A stretch of DNA of 64,000 bases from NCBI RefSeq assembly GCF_001044395.1, contig NZ_JANU01000016.1:1-64000 (forward strand), in the 5' to 3' direction. The translations under genes were made by a program, and so were the position numbers. This stretch comes from Caenimonas sp. SL110 (lineage in GTDB: Bacteria; Pseudomonadota; Gammaproteobacteria; Burkholderiales; Burkholderiaceae_C). The notes under the pieces are model-generated. The model was given only the letters and a program-made list of their open reading frames with translations, was not told the DNA's origin and ran no database searches. This document shows, piece by piece, positions 1 through 6,325 of the stretch (its first letter is position 1; each line of letters begins with the position of its first letter).

Positions 1-28
1 GTTCGACGCTGCTTTGACGGGGTCCCAT
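1..28 (-). other. possible 5' fragment of a further cassette gene
   Basis: Beyond the leftmost attC site the array probably continues out of the window. On the minus strand an ATG at 26-28 opens a frame that runs to the window edge (nine codons visible, beginning MGPRQSSVE). It lies 63 bases inside the expected cassette boundary and just downstream of a perfect palindrome. Too little is visible to name a product, and the ATG could be fortuitous. Confidence 0.2.
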
Positions 29-36
29 TCAAATCT

Positions 37-57
37 CATCCATACATTGTATGGATG
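37..57. promoter_or_regulatory. perfect 9-bp palindrome, candidate operator
   Basis: The arms CATCCATAC and GTATGGATG are separated by three bases. The element sits between the attC at 92-178 and a possible start codon at 26-28, where a promoter/operator of a cassette gene would lie. Short perfect palindromes just before a start codon are common operators of toxin-antitoxin autoregulators, which are frequent integron cargo. No toxin or antitoxin sequence is visible here, so that function is a guess. Confidence 0.35.
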
Positions 58-91
58 ACGACACAGCCGTCAAGCACGGGGTTTCTGCGCT

Positions 92-178
92 GCCTAACGC
101 AAAGATGACCGGACCACAACAGAATACGGCGAAGCCGCAACCTGGTGTGGGGGGTCCGTGTCGGTTGACATGTTATGC
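92..178 (-). repeat. integron attC site 1 (short type)
   Basis: The site is bounded by GCCTAAC (92-98) and GTTATGC (172-178), matching RYYYAAC and GTTRRRY. Inner blocks ATGACCGGACC and GGTCCGTGTCGGTTGACAT pair imperfectly with unpaired extra bases, as in a folded attC bottom strand. It is 87 bp long. The stop codon of the cassette gene at 173-499 lies inside the outer core site, as in the neighbouring cassettes. Confidence 0.85.
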
Positions 179-499
179 AGCTTCATCGGGAAAGTGAGTG
201 AGATTCTTTGCCCAAAGCGACATTGGTTTGAGCTTCGAGAACAGCCAGAGGCCAAGCACGCAGGCACTGCCAAGAAAGGCCGTTAGCGAAACTGCAAACA
301 ATCCGCCCAACAGGGGTCCTAGTAGAAAACCAGCAATGCCATGAACGGCAGCGCCATTCCAGCTAACTGTGTTTGCCCCAAACGCGGCAAGAAGCCCAAA
401 CACGAGGCCGAGTGGTACTAACGAAAAGATAAGCCCGACAAATACAAGCTTGTAAATAGAGCCCACGTACAGGCGAGTTAGAGAGATTCTCGTAAACAT
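173..499 (-). CDS. cassette-encoded small integral membrane protein
   Basis: A 108-residue hydrophobic protein of unknown function. It appears to contain three membrane-spanning stretches: about residues 14-42 (VFVGLIFSLVPLGLVFGLL region), 52-70 (a Gly/Leu-rich stretch) and 72-90. The C-terminus is short and polar. The start chosen is the ATG at 497-499, because longer in-frame starts lie inside the attC at 520-645, which is not part of this cassette. The TAA stop sits in the attC core at 173-175, which is typical cassette packing. The gene shares orientation with all other cassettes. Hypothetical membrane proteins are common integron cargo, but I do not recognise a named family. Confidence 0.6.
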   Translation of the reverse strand: MFTRISLTRLYVGSIYKLVFVGLIFSLVPLGLVFGLLAAFGANTVSWNGAAVHGIAGFLLGPLLGGLFAVSLTAFLGSACVLGLWLFSKLKPMSLWAKNLTHFPDEAA

Positions 500-519
500 G
501 CGCTCATCCCGCCTCTGCG

Positions 520-645
520 GCATAACGTTCGAGCTAAGCGGGCGACAGCGGTAGGACGCCAGGCCCGTGCGGCGCATGATGAACAGAGGCGCCGCGCGGG
601 CCTGGTGGCCTGCCGATGGCGCTCCGCTTGAGCGAGGGGTTAGGC
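520..645 (-). repeat. integron attC site 2 (long type)
   Basis: The ends are GCATAAC (520-526) and GTTAGGC (639-645). The interior is a long imperfect palindrome: GAGCTAAGCGG near the left pairs with CCGCTTGAGC near the right, and GGCCCGTGCGGCGC pairs with GCGCCGCGCGGGCC-like sequence. It is 126 bp, about 40 bp longer than sites 1, 3 and 4, and resembles site 5 in length and in the GTTCGAG/CGAGGG borders. Confidence 0.85.
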
Positions 646-1080
646 CTCATTGTTTGGAGGTTTCGTGCCAGGCGGTGGATTGTAGGAGGACATTAATGCG
701 GGTGACTCGGTTGATTCGGTGCGTTTGGCCGAAGTGCTTTCGAACTGACGTAGAAGAGCAGCCCGCGCGACAGGTGCTAGCTTTGACTCGTTGATGCCGT
801 TCCTTGCGCAGTAGTCTGACTTGAGCCATTCACCCAGGGTCTTCTTTCTCTTGCTTGAGTTACATCCCGTGCAGCAAAGAGCGATATTGTCCAGGGTAAT
901 GAGCGCCGGGTCATTGATGATGTGCTCCCAAGACGCCCGCCTATTACCGGCAGGACCGATTGGAGCAAACTCGCTACCGCAGTAGACGCAGACCAAGTCT
1001 CTGCTGGCGACTTGCAGTGCGAGTTCCTTTCGGATTCCCCATTGGTTGCGCGGCGGAATGTGAGACGGAAAGGTATTCAT
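640..1080 (-). CDS. HNH endonuclease-family cassette protein
   Basis: A 146-residue protein with a zinc-supported HNH (beta-beta-alpha metal) nuclease fold. CVYC lies near residues 31-34, the WEHI motif carrying the catalytic-type histidine near 51-54, LDN near 63-65, and CTGC plus a basic SSKRKK run near 70-79. The four cysteines would bind structural zinc, while the His and Asn would form the nuclease site. The C-terminal 45 residues are polar and probably disordered. The ATG (1078-1080) is three bases from the attC core at 1084, leaving no room for a Shine-Dalgarno sequence in the cassette. The TAA stop lies in the core of attC 2. HNH proteins in cassettes may be restriction, defence or homing-type enzymes. 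The specificity is unknown. Confidence 0.8.
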   Translation of the reverse strand: MNTFPSHIPPRNQWGIRKELALQVASRDLVCVYCGSEFAPIGPAGNRRASWEHIINDPALITLDNIALCCTGCNSSKRKKTLGEWLKSDYCARNGINESKLAPVARAALLRQFESTSAKRTESTESPALMSSYNPPPGTKPPNNEA

Positions 1081-1083
1081 GAG

Positions 1084-1173
1084 GCCTAACGTAGAAATGA
1101 CCGGCGCACCAGAGAAGGAGCGACCGCAGGGAGTGGACGCACTTGTGCGTCCGTGTCGATTGCCAAGTTAGAC
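1084..1173 (-). repeat. integron attC site 3 (short type)
   Basis: Bounded by GCCTAAC (1084-1090) and GTTAGAC (1167-1173), 90 bp. The inner boxes ATGACCGGCGCACC and GTCCGTGTCGATTG are nearly identical to those of site 4, with a different central loop. It separates the HNH cassette from the 1168-1536 cassette. Confidence 0.87.
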
Positions 1174-1536
1174 CTCACGATGCCTCCACCAGTCGGCAAC
1201 ATCCCAAATGACGTTTTCGTCTGTCAGTTGGTGACTCTCGCGAATCGTAACGATGCAGCAGTGGTTGAACACGAAATATCCGGCGTGCTGAGCGAAAACG
1301 GCGACAGCCTCGCGAGTTAGCGAGATCAGCGCGAATGCATACCCAAAATCCCAAACGCTATCCGGGAACTGTCGATCATCTCCGTAGCAGACGCGCACGC
1401 GCTGATAGGGGAACTCGGATTGAAGAATTCCGGTTCGCTGAACGTCCTCTATCGAACGCTCCAGGTGTGAAGCGAGTTCAGGAAGAAACGCATCGAAGAC
1501 CAATTGGTTTTGAGCGCGCCAGATATCGAACGCCAT
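1168..1536 (-). CDS. hypothetical cassette protein
   Basis: A 122-residue soluble-looking protein that I do not recognise. It is rich in aromatic and acidic residues, begins MAFDIWRAQNQL and ends in a basic WWRHREV tail. There is no signal peptide or clear transmembrane segment. A mildly hydrophobic core around residues 67-95 (FGYAFALISLTREAVAVFAQ region) suggests a compact alpha/beta fold. The ATG is three bases inside the boundary set by attC 4 and the TAA stop overlaps the core of attC 3, so the gene fills its cassette exactly. It is real coding sequence by this packing rather than by homology. Confidence 0.6.
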   Translation of the reverse strand: MAFDIWRAQNQLVFDAFLPELASHLERSIEDVQRTGILQSEFPYQRVRVCYGDDRQFPDSVWDFGYAFALISLTREAVAVFAQHAGYFVFNHCCIVTIRESHQLTDENVIWDVADWWRHREV

Positions 1537-1539
1537 GAT

Positions 1540-1626
1540 GCCTAACGTAAAAATGACCGGCGCACCAACACTTGCGGCAAAGCCGTCTCCTGCAGTTGTG
1601 GGTCCGCGTCGATTGACATGTTAGAC
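1540..1626 (-). repeat. integron attC site 4 (short type)
   Basis: Bounded by GCCTAAC (1540-1546) and GTTAGAC (1620-1626), 87 bp. It shares ATGACCGGCGCACCA and the GTCGATTGACATGTTAGAC side with site 3, which suggests that these cassettes came from one source array or that their sites formed by the same mechanism. Confidence 0.87.
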
Positions 1627-1633
1627 AGCAGCC

Positions 1634-2077
1634 CTAGAAATGCACGCATATCCCGAAATAGAGATCATCGTTCTCGAGAAAGACGAATGGTTTGTTGGTA
1701 CTGCGTACAAATTCATCAACTACCAGCACATAGACGTTGGTCCCGTACCCTGCCCCTTGCTGCAGCCGCATTGTGGTAACTGCCTTGAATGAATTTCGGT
1801 CCGAGCCGACGTCGATAACATCTGGTTTGGTGACATAGGCGTTCTTCAACGCGCCCGCCATCAAACCAGTTCGACGTTCCACCGTGAACTCTCTGCCGAT
1901 GTATGAGTTCCGAATAGTGGTCGACCCGCGAGATGGATTCGCTTCTGCGGTTGCCACGCGATCAATTTTGCACCGATAGTCTTGCAGGAGCTGCGCCGAA
2001 ACTGATGCGGCACATGCCCAGCCCGCCAAAATCAGAGAAGCAGTAGTGAGTGAGAAAGATACGCCGAGACGAATCAT
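1634..2077 (-). CDS. exported hypothetical cassette protein
   Basis: A 147-residue protein with a clear Sec signal peptide: MIRLGVSFS, a hydrophobic TTASLILAGWACAASV stretch, then SAQ with cleavage likely near residue 28. The mature part has cysteines at CKID and near the C-terminus (GICVHF), which could form a disulfide in the periplasm, and it looks beta-rich. No family is recognised. The start ATG lies three bases from attC 5. The TAG stop at 1634-1636 is just inside the cassette rather than within the attC core. Confidence 0.65.
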   Translation of the reverse strand: MIRLGVSFSLTTASLILAGWACAASVSAQLLQDYRCKIDRVATAEANPSRGSTTIRNSYIGREFTVERRTGLMAGALKNAYVTKPDVIDVGSDRNSFKAVTTMRLQQGAGYGTNVYVLVVDEFVRSTNKPFVFLENDDLYFGICVHF

Positions 2078-2080
2078 GCT

Positions 2081-2206
2081 GTCTAACGTTCGAGGTAACG
2101 CGGGACCGGCGGTGGGGTGCTTGGCCCGCGAAGCCGATGATGCAGCACACGGCTTCGCGGGCCAAGTGCCCCGCCGCTGGGCCTCGCGTTGACCGAGGGG
2201 TTAGGC
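2081..2206 (-). repeat. integron attC site 5 (long type)
   Basis: Bounded by GTCTAAC (2081-2087) and GTTAGGC (2200-2206), 126 bp. The interior is a strong palindrome: GGCCCGCGAAGCCG pairs with CGGCTTCGCGGGCC around a short loop near 2140-2150, flanked by further pairing GTGGGGTGCTTGG with CCAAGTGCCCCGC. It belongs to the same structural class as site 2. Confidence 0.88.
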
Positions 2207-2207
2207 C

Positions 2208-2645
2208 TCACTGTGCGCCGCCGTTCGAGAACTGGCATTCGTGTCCTTCCGCACTCCACTTGCCTCCACCGTCTAGGCACTTGTCTTGGGCGATGAAGTC
2301 ACGCGCCGACGAGAAGCCGCTCCACATCGCTGCGGCAACTGTGGTGAACACGACGAAGCCAAGGACTGCGCAGAACGCATACCAGGCTGCTCGCGCGGCT
2401 GAGTAGTCCTTGCCTTCAGCCCTTCTTTCGAAGTAGCGCGTTCCTTGTTTCAGTCCAGGCAGTGACATGAAGAGGGACGCAGTTTGCTCAACGACAGCGT
2501 TTGCCAAGAGGCACGCGGGTACGAAGGCAACGGCACGCAAGGCCCACTTCACTGGACCTTCCGGTTGCAGTAGCGCCAGAGCGATCGCCGCACCGATGGC
2601 GACTGCGAACCAGAGCCACAGCAGTAGAAGCAGTTTGCGCGGCAT
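2208..2645 (-). CDS. first-cassette membrane protein
   Basis: A 145-residue protein of unknown function. A hydrophobic helix lies near residues 3-26 (KLLLLLWLWFAVAIGAA region), with further helices near 34-55 and 85-105, and a short Cys-containing tail (CLDGGGKW ... HECQF) that could be periplasmic. The ATG at 2643-2645 is preferred because the longer frame runs backwards through the attI-like core. No Shine-Dalgarno sequence is seen in the 23 bases between core site and ATG, so translation may depend on the upstream leader ORF. The TGA stop lies two bases from attC 5. Confidence 0.65.
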   Translation of the reverse strand: MPRKLLLLLWLWFAVAIGAAIALALLQPEGPVKWALRAVAFVPACLLANAVVEQTASLFMSLPGLKQGTRYFERRAEGKDYSAARAAWYAFCAVLGFVVFTTVAAAMWSGFSSARDFIAQDKCLDGGGKWSAEGHECQFSNGGAQ

Positions 2646-2668
2646 GAGGAACGGGGGCTGGACTTGAG

Positions 2669-2780
2669 GCCTAACGTAATGTAGCCAGCATTCCACCCTG
2701 CCGGATAAAATCGCCCACCGCCACACAAAGTGCCTCCGCACCCGCGCAATTCCCGCTCATCGCCCGACTCTTCATCACTC
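2669..2780 (-). other. attI-like integration site at the head of the cassette array
   Basis: The core GTTAGGC (minus strand, 2669-2675) precedes the first cassette. No partner GTTRRRY core exists within the next 150 bp to the right, so this is not an attC and is best read as attI. Sequence immediately before the core on the minus strand is GCTGGCTACATTAC. The right limit given here is approximate. An adjacent intI gene, expected to the right, is absent: the next gene is a chromosomal dienelactone hydrolase. Confidence 0.55.
2671..2775 (-). CDS. 34-codon leader ORF ending in the attI core
   Basis: An ATG at 2773-2775 is preceded by GGGGAGG (2782-2788) at ideal spacing. The frame runs 34 codons (MKSRAMSGNCAGAEAL ... 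MLATLR) and stops with TAG inside the GTTAGGC core. In class 1 integrons, ORF-11 in attI1 is known to raise translation of first cassettes that lack a ribosome site. The same geometry is visible here, as the next ATG (2645) follows 25 bases after the stop. The peptide itself shows no recognisable domain. Whether it is functional or a relic is unresolved. Confidence 0.45.
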   Translation of the reverse strand: MKSRAMSGNCAGAEALCVAVGDFIRQGGMLATLR

Positions 2781-2855
2781 GCCTCCCCTTGTAACCCGTT
2801 CCCGCCAATATATCCCGCAACCTCCCAAGTGCCGGATAAAACTGCCGGATAAAAC
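2699..2855. repeat. TGCCGGATAAAA short repeats beside attI
   Basis: Two tandem 13-bp copies (2830-2842, 2843-2855) and a third copy at 2699-2711 share TGCCGGATAAAA. A shorter related copy (CCGGATAAAACT) occurs near 7916. The spacing around the attI-like core suggests possible integrase-binding direct repeats or a promoter duplication. The rest of the 2676-2982 gap, apart from the leader ORF and the Shine-Dalgarno before 2983, shows nothing I can name. Confidence 0.45.
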
Positions 2856-2982
2856 TGCGTACCCCTAACGGCGTGCGTAATTTGCGTCGAGCATTCGCCC
2901 TCATCTATAGGGGCTTGCGCACGAACCCGCGCTCAAGAACTGCGCTTGTCGGTACCCTCCGATCCCTTTTGGAGTGAAGTAC

Positions 2983-3876
2983 ATGCAGCCTCGCCTGACC
3001 GCCAGAGATTTCGACCAGGACCTGCTCATCCTTTTCGATGCCTATGTTCACGGCGACCTCGATCGCCGGGGCTTTCTCAACAAGGCGCAAAAGTTCGCGA
3101 AGGCGGGTGTCACCGCTGCGGGCCTGCTTGCAGCACTCAGTCCCAACTTCGCCGCCGGCCAGCAAGTGCCCAAGGACGACGCGCGCCTCAAGACCGAGTG
3201 GATCACCTTCCCTTCACCGCTGGGCAATGGCACGTCAAAGGGCTACCTGGCACGACCGGCCAGCGCAGGGACCAGCAAGCTTCCCACCGTCCTGGTCATC
3301 CATGAAAACCGGGGACTCAATCCGCACATCGAAGACATCACGCGCCGCCTCGCGCTCGACGGCTTCATGGCTTTCGCACCTGACGCGCTGACACCGCTGG
3401 GCGGCTATCCCGGCGATGAAGACAAGGCCCGCACGCTGTTCGCGCAGCTCGACCAGACCAAGGCTCACCAGGACTTCTTTGCAGCAGCGGCCTACCTGCG
3501 CGCGCGCCCCGACTCCAACGGCAAGATGGGCGCAACCGGCTTTTGCTATGGCGGCGGCGTGGTCCACACGCTCGCCACGCGAATGCCCGACCTGGCCGCA
3601 GCGGTCCCCTTCTACGGCAACACGCCCGCCCCGGAAGAAGCCGCCAAAGTGAAAGCGCCGTTGCTGGTGCAACTCGCCGCCGTGGACGAGCGCATCAACG
3701 CGGCGTGGCCTGCTTATGAAGCGGCGCTGAAGGCCGCCGGCGTCAACCATGTGATGCACCAGTACCCCGGCACGCAACACGGCTTCAACAACGACACAAC
3801 CCCACGCTACGACCCCGCCGCCGCAAAGCTGGCGTGGGATCGCACCGTGGGGTTTTTCAAAGCCAGGCTCGCGTAG
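2983..3876 (+). CDS. dienelactone hydrolase family protein (YghX-like), exported
   Basis: A 297-residue alpha/beta hydrolase. The catalytic triad is visible as Cys188 in GFCYGG, Asp235 in AAVDERI and His266 in TQHGF, with the HENRG glutamate (109) typical of carboxymethylenebutenolidases. The N-terminal 60 residues carry a twin arginine (DRRGFL, 28-29) and a hydrophobic Ala-rich stretch ending near GQQ, consistent with Tat-type export, as in YghX relatives. The ATG at 2983 is preferred over the in-frame GTG at 2974 because GGAG (2971-2974) stands eight bases before it. The substrate is unknown: probably an ester or lactone, not necessarily dienelactone. It is a single gene, convergent with the next one. 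Confidence 0.88.
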   Translation: MQPRLTARDFDQDLLILFDAYVHGDLDRRGFLNKAQKFAKAGVTAAGLLAALSPNFAAGQQVPKDDARLKTEWITFPSPLGNGTSKGYLARPASAGTSKLPTVLVIHENRGLNPHIEDITRRLALDGFMAFAPDALTPLGGYPGDEDKARTLFAQLDQTKAHQDFFAAAAYLRARPDSNGKMGATGFCYGGGVVHTLATRMPDLAAAVPFYGNTPAPEEAAKVKAPLLVQLAAVDERINAAWPAYEAALKAAGVNHVMHQYPGTQHGFNNDTTPRYDPAAAKLAWDRTVGFFKARLA

Positions 3877-3905
3877 GTGCTACGCGGCGCGGCTCCCCGG
3901 CAGCT

Positions 3906-4289
3906 TTAGCTCCTGTTGGGGTTGTTCGGACGCGCGTCGTCGCGGTTGCGCACGCCGTCACCATCACGGTCGCGATTGCGCATGCCGCGCTCCCAATGGC
4001 CGCGCACCAGCATCCAGCGGCCATTGCGCTCGACCCACTGATCGGGCACCCAATGCGAACCGCGGCGCTCACGGATGTAGCGCCCTGCAACCCACACATG
4101 CTTGCCGCCACGCCATTCCCAATGGCCTGGCGCCCATTCAGAGCCACGACGCTGCGGCGGACGGGTCTCATCACGCGGAGGCGGCGGCGCTTCGCGGATG
4201 ATGATGGTGCGGGTTTGTGCAGACGATGCGAAAGGCACCGATGCGAATGTCGCGCCAATCACGGCGGCGAGCAGGATCTTCTTGAACAT
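3906..4289 (-). CDS. YXWGXW repeat-containing exported protein
   Basis: A 127-residue protein with a Sec signal peptide (MFKKILLAAVIGATFASVPFAS, cleavage near SAQ). Tandem aromatic motifs follow: WAPGHWEWRGG, WVAGRYIRERRG, WVPDQWVERNG and WMLVRGHWERG, characteristic of the YXWGXW/BcpO-related repeat family found in the betaproteobacterial envelope. The C-terminus is highly charged, Asp/Arg/Asn-rich (NRDRDGDGVRNRDD), resembling a calcium-binding DxDxDG loop. The start at 4287-4289 follows a CAGGAG ribosome site. The function of the family is unknown. It is probably periplasmic or surface-associated. Confidence 0.82.
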   Translation of the reverse strand: MFKKILLAAVIGATFASVPFASSAQTRTIIIREAPPPPRDETRPPQRRGSEWAPGHWEWRGGKHVWVAGRYIRERRGSHWVPDQWVERNGRWMLVRGHWERGMRNRDRDGDGVRNRDDARPNNPNRS

Positions 4290-4427
4290 GTAATTGATCT
4301 CCTGAGGGCTGGTCGAGCAACAGGATTGAAGCTCTCCTTGACCAACGCCCACAGTCACGCCGCGTTGACGGCCACCATGTAGGACAGGACCGCCACTCGC
4401 ACTGTCCAATGGCTGAACTTCAACCCA

Positions 4428-5426
4428 TCAGTTGCGCGCCGGCAGCGGATACGCGGGGTCGTTGAATCCCGGCGTCGAGGGGTGGCCCGCAGCCACGAAC
4501 GAATCGACGATCGCTTCATCTTCGGCAGTCCACCGGTATTCAAGCGCAGGCAGATAGTCCTGCCACTGCGCAAGCGTTCGCGGCCCCGCAATGACCGCAC
4601 TCACCGCGTTGTGCGCCAGCACCCAGGCCGTCGCAAACTGCGCCAGGCTGATGCCCTGTTTCGCGGCATGCGCCTTGAGCTTGTCTGCGATCACCAGCGA
4701 CTCCGGTCGCCATTCGGTCTCGGCGATCCGCTTGTCTCCACGAGCCGCACGCGTGCCCGCCGGTGCTTCCTGGCCGGGTGCATATTTGCCGGTGAGAACA
4801 CCACGCGCAACCGGGCTGTAGGGCACAACGCCGATCCCGTAGTTGCGGCACGCCGGAAGAATCTCGACCTCGGGCATGCGGTTGAGCAGGTTGTAGTAGG
4901 GCTGGCAAACCACCGGGCCGGGCATGCCGAGCTGGCCGGCGAGCCGCATGATCTCGGCAATACGCCAGCCACGAAAGTTGGAAACGCCCCAATACCGGAT
5001 CTTGCCCGCACGCAGCAATGCATCGATGGCACGCAGCGGCTCTTCCAGGTCCATGCCGTTCTCATCGCGGTGCAGGTACAGGATGTCGATGTGATCCATC
5101 GCCAGGCGCGCCAGACTCTCATCGACCTCGCGCAGCATCCAGCTGCGCGAGTAGCTTCCTTCATTCGCGCGGCTGGACATCTTGTTGCCCAGCTTGGTAG
5201 CGACCACCCAGTCATGGCGCCCCGACTTGAGCAGTTGCCCCACCATCGCCTCGGATGCACCACGCGTGTAGACGTCGGCTGTGTCGATGAAATTCACGCC
5301 GTGTTCGTGCGCGTGGGCGACGATGGACTTCGCCTCATCGATGTCGGTCTGGTCGCCGAACATCATGGTTCCAAGGCATAGGGCAGAAACTTGCAGCGGG
5401 CTTTTACCCAGGTGTCGATATTGCAT
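4428..5426 (-). CDS. aldo/keto reductase
   Basis: A 332-residue NADPH-dependent oxidoreductase with a (beta/alpha)8 barrel. The full catalytic tetrad is present: Asp48 and Tyr53 (FIDTADVY), Lys78 (ATKLG) and His119 (YLHRD). It resembles the AKR11/YajO group of general reductases for aldehydes and sugars. The C-terminal GPRTLAQW motif fits the NADP-binding region. It is downstream of a hydratase-like gene on the same strand, separated by a tiny leader-peptide ORF. The precise substrate cannot be told from sequence. Confidence 0.92.
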   Translation of the reverse strand: MQYRHLGKSPLQVSALCLGTMMFGDQTDIDEAKSIVAHAHEHGVNFIDTADVYTRGASEAMVGQLLKSGRHDWVVATKLGNKMSSRANEGSYSRSWMLREVDESLARLAMDHIDILYLHRDENGMDLEEPLRAIDALLRAGKIRYWGVSNFRGWRIAEIMRLAGQLGMPGPVVCQPYYNLLNRMPEVEILPACRNYGIGVVPYSPVARGVLTGKYAPGQEAPAGTRAARGDKRIAETEWRPESLVIADKLKAHAAKQGISLAQFATAWVLAHNAVSAVIAGPRTLAQWQDYLPALEYRWTAEDEAIVDSFVAAGHPSTPGFNDPAYPLPARN

Positions 5427-5443
5427 GAATGTGTGTTTACCGT

Positions 5444-5518
5444 TTAAGCCTGCACGTCGATGAAGTCAAGCGCCGCACCTGCCACGCCTGCTACACCCAG
5501 AAAATTGCGCTTGTCCAT
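5444..5518 (-). pseudogene. 24-codon remnant of an export leader
   Basis: A short frame starts at ATG 5516-5518, preceded by GAGGAAAC, and encodes MDKRNFLGVAGVAGAAL then DFIDVQA before a TAA at 5444. The first 17 residues look like the start of a Tat or Sec leader of the kind used by Bug receptors and exported oxidoreductases, but no mature protein follows. The most likely origin is deletion of a gene body between the flanking hydratase and reductase genes. A genuine small peptide cannot be excluded. Confidence 0.4.
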
Positions 5519-5535
5519 TTCCCAGTTTCCTCTTT

Positions 5536-6321
5536 TCAGCTGAAATTGATTTCGAGCGGCGGCAATGCGCTGTCGAACCGCGCGGTCCAGCGTTCACCGG
5601 GCGCTACCGGCCACGCGTCAGTCCATGTGCCGGTGGTCACCACGTCGCCTGCTTTCAGGTCGGGCGACCCGGGGCAATTGCGCAGGGCCTCCAGGAAGTG
5701 CAGCAGTGCATGCAGCGGCCCATCGAGCACGTTCGCACCCACGCCCTCCTCCACAGCCTCATCGCCCTTGCCGAGCACGACACGCGCCTTTGCCAGATGC
5801 TGGTCGAACTCGTCCGCATGACGCGCGATCGCGAGGACCGGCGTGCGAGGCCCCACCAGCAGCCTCGCATGCAAGCCACCGTCGGCCACGGTATCGGCTG
5901 CGACGAACTTCCAGCCCGGCTGGTGCGAATCGACCACCTCGAAGCCGGGCGCGATCCACTCGACCGATTCGAACAACTGCTGCAGGCTTGCGTGCGCAGG
6001 TGGCGTGCTGCGCATGCCGAACACAGCCTCGGGCTCCAGGCGCGGCTGGCAGGTGCCTGCAAGCGACACAACCGCCTTGCCCTCGCAGTGGGTCACTGTC
6101 GTGCTCCAGACCGTGCCCCAGATCGGCGCAAAGACGTTGTAGCGCGGCCAGATGGTGCGATTGGTAAAGCCTATCTTGTAGCCCAGCGGTTGCTCGCCAC
6201 GCGCGATCCGCAGTTCGCGTACGGTCAGCGCGTGTTCATAGGCAACCCCCAGGTCCAGGCCGCTTCCTGCGTCCCACAGGGTGGCCTGGTCGTAATGGGC
6301 CAGAAGTTCTTGCGGCGACAT
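5536..6321 (-). CDS. 2-keto-4-pentenoate hydratase/fumarylacetoacetate hydrolase family protein
   Basis: A 261-residue protein of the MhpD/DmpE/DmpH-like family, which hydrates 2-hydroxypenta-2,4-dienoate or decarboxylates oxalocrotonate in aromatic meta-cleavage routes. Supporting motifs are LGYKIGFTN, WGTVW, the EPE motif of metal-binding glutamates in LEPEAVFG, and the terminal GDVVTTGTWTDAWPV. The length is normal. The start ATG at 6319-6321 lies four bases after the stop of the 6326-6904 gene, so the two are co-transcribed. No other meta-cleavage genes are nearby, so an isolated accessory role is possible. Confidence 0.82.
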   Translation of the reverse strand: MSPQELLAHYDQATLWDAGSGLDLGVAYEHALTVRELRIARGEQPLGYKIGFTNRTIWPRYNVFAPIWGTVWSTTVTHCEGKAVVSLAGTCQPRLEPEAVFGMRSTPPAHASLQQLFESVEWIAPGFEVVDSHQPGWKFVAADTVADGGLHARLLVGPRTPVLAIARHADEFDQHLAKARVVLGKGDEAVEEGVGANVLDGPLHALLHFLEALRNCPGSPDLKAGDVVTTGTWTDAWPVAPGERWTARFDSALPPLEINFS

Positions 6322-6325
6322 GCCG

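Noticed and set aside
2859..2880. CCCCTAACGG beside the tandem repeats as a second attI/attC core
   Set aside because: The last base of the core fails the consensus and no partner site is found at attC distance. It may be a degenerate integrase-binding site at best.
2671..2904. longer 77-codon version of the leader ORF
   Set aside because: The upstream ATG lacks a ribosome site, whereas the internal ATG at 2775 has GGGGAGG at ideal spacing.
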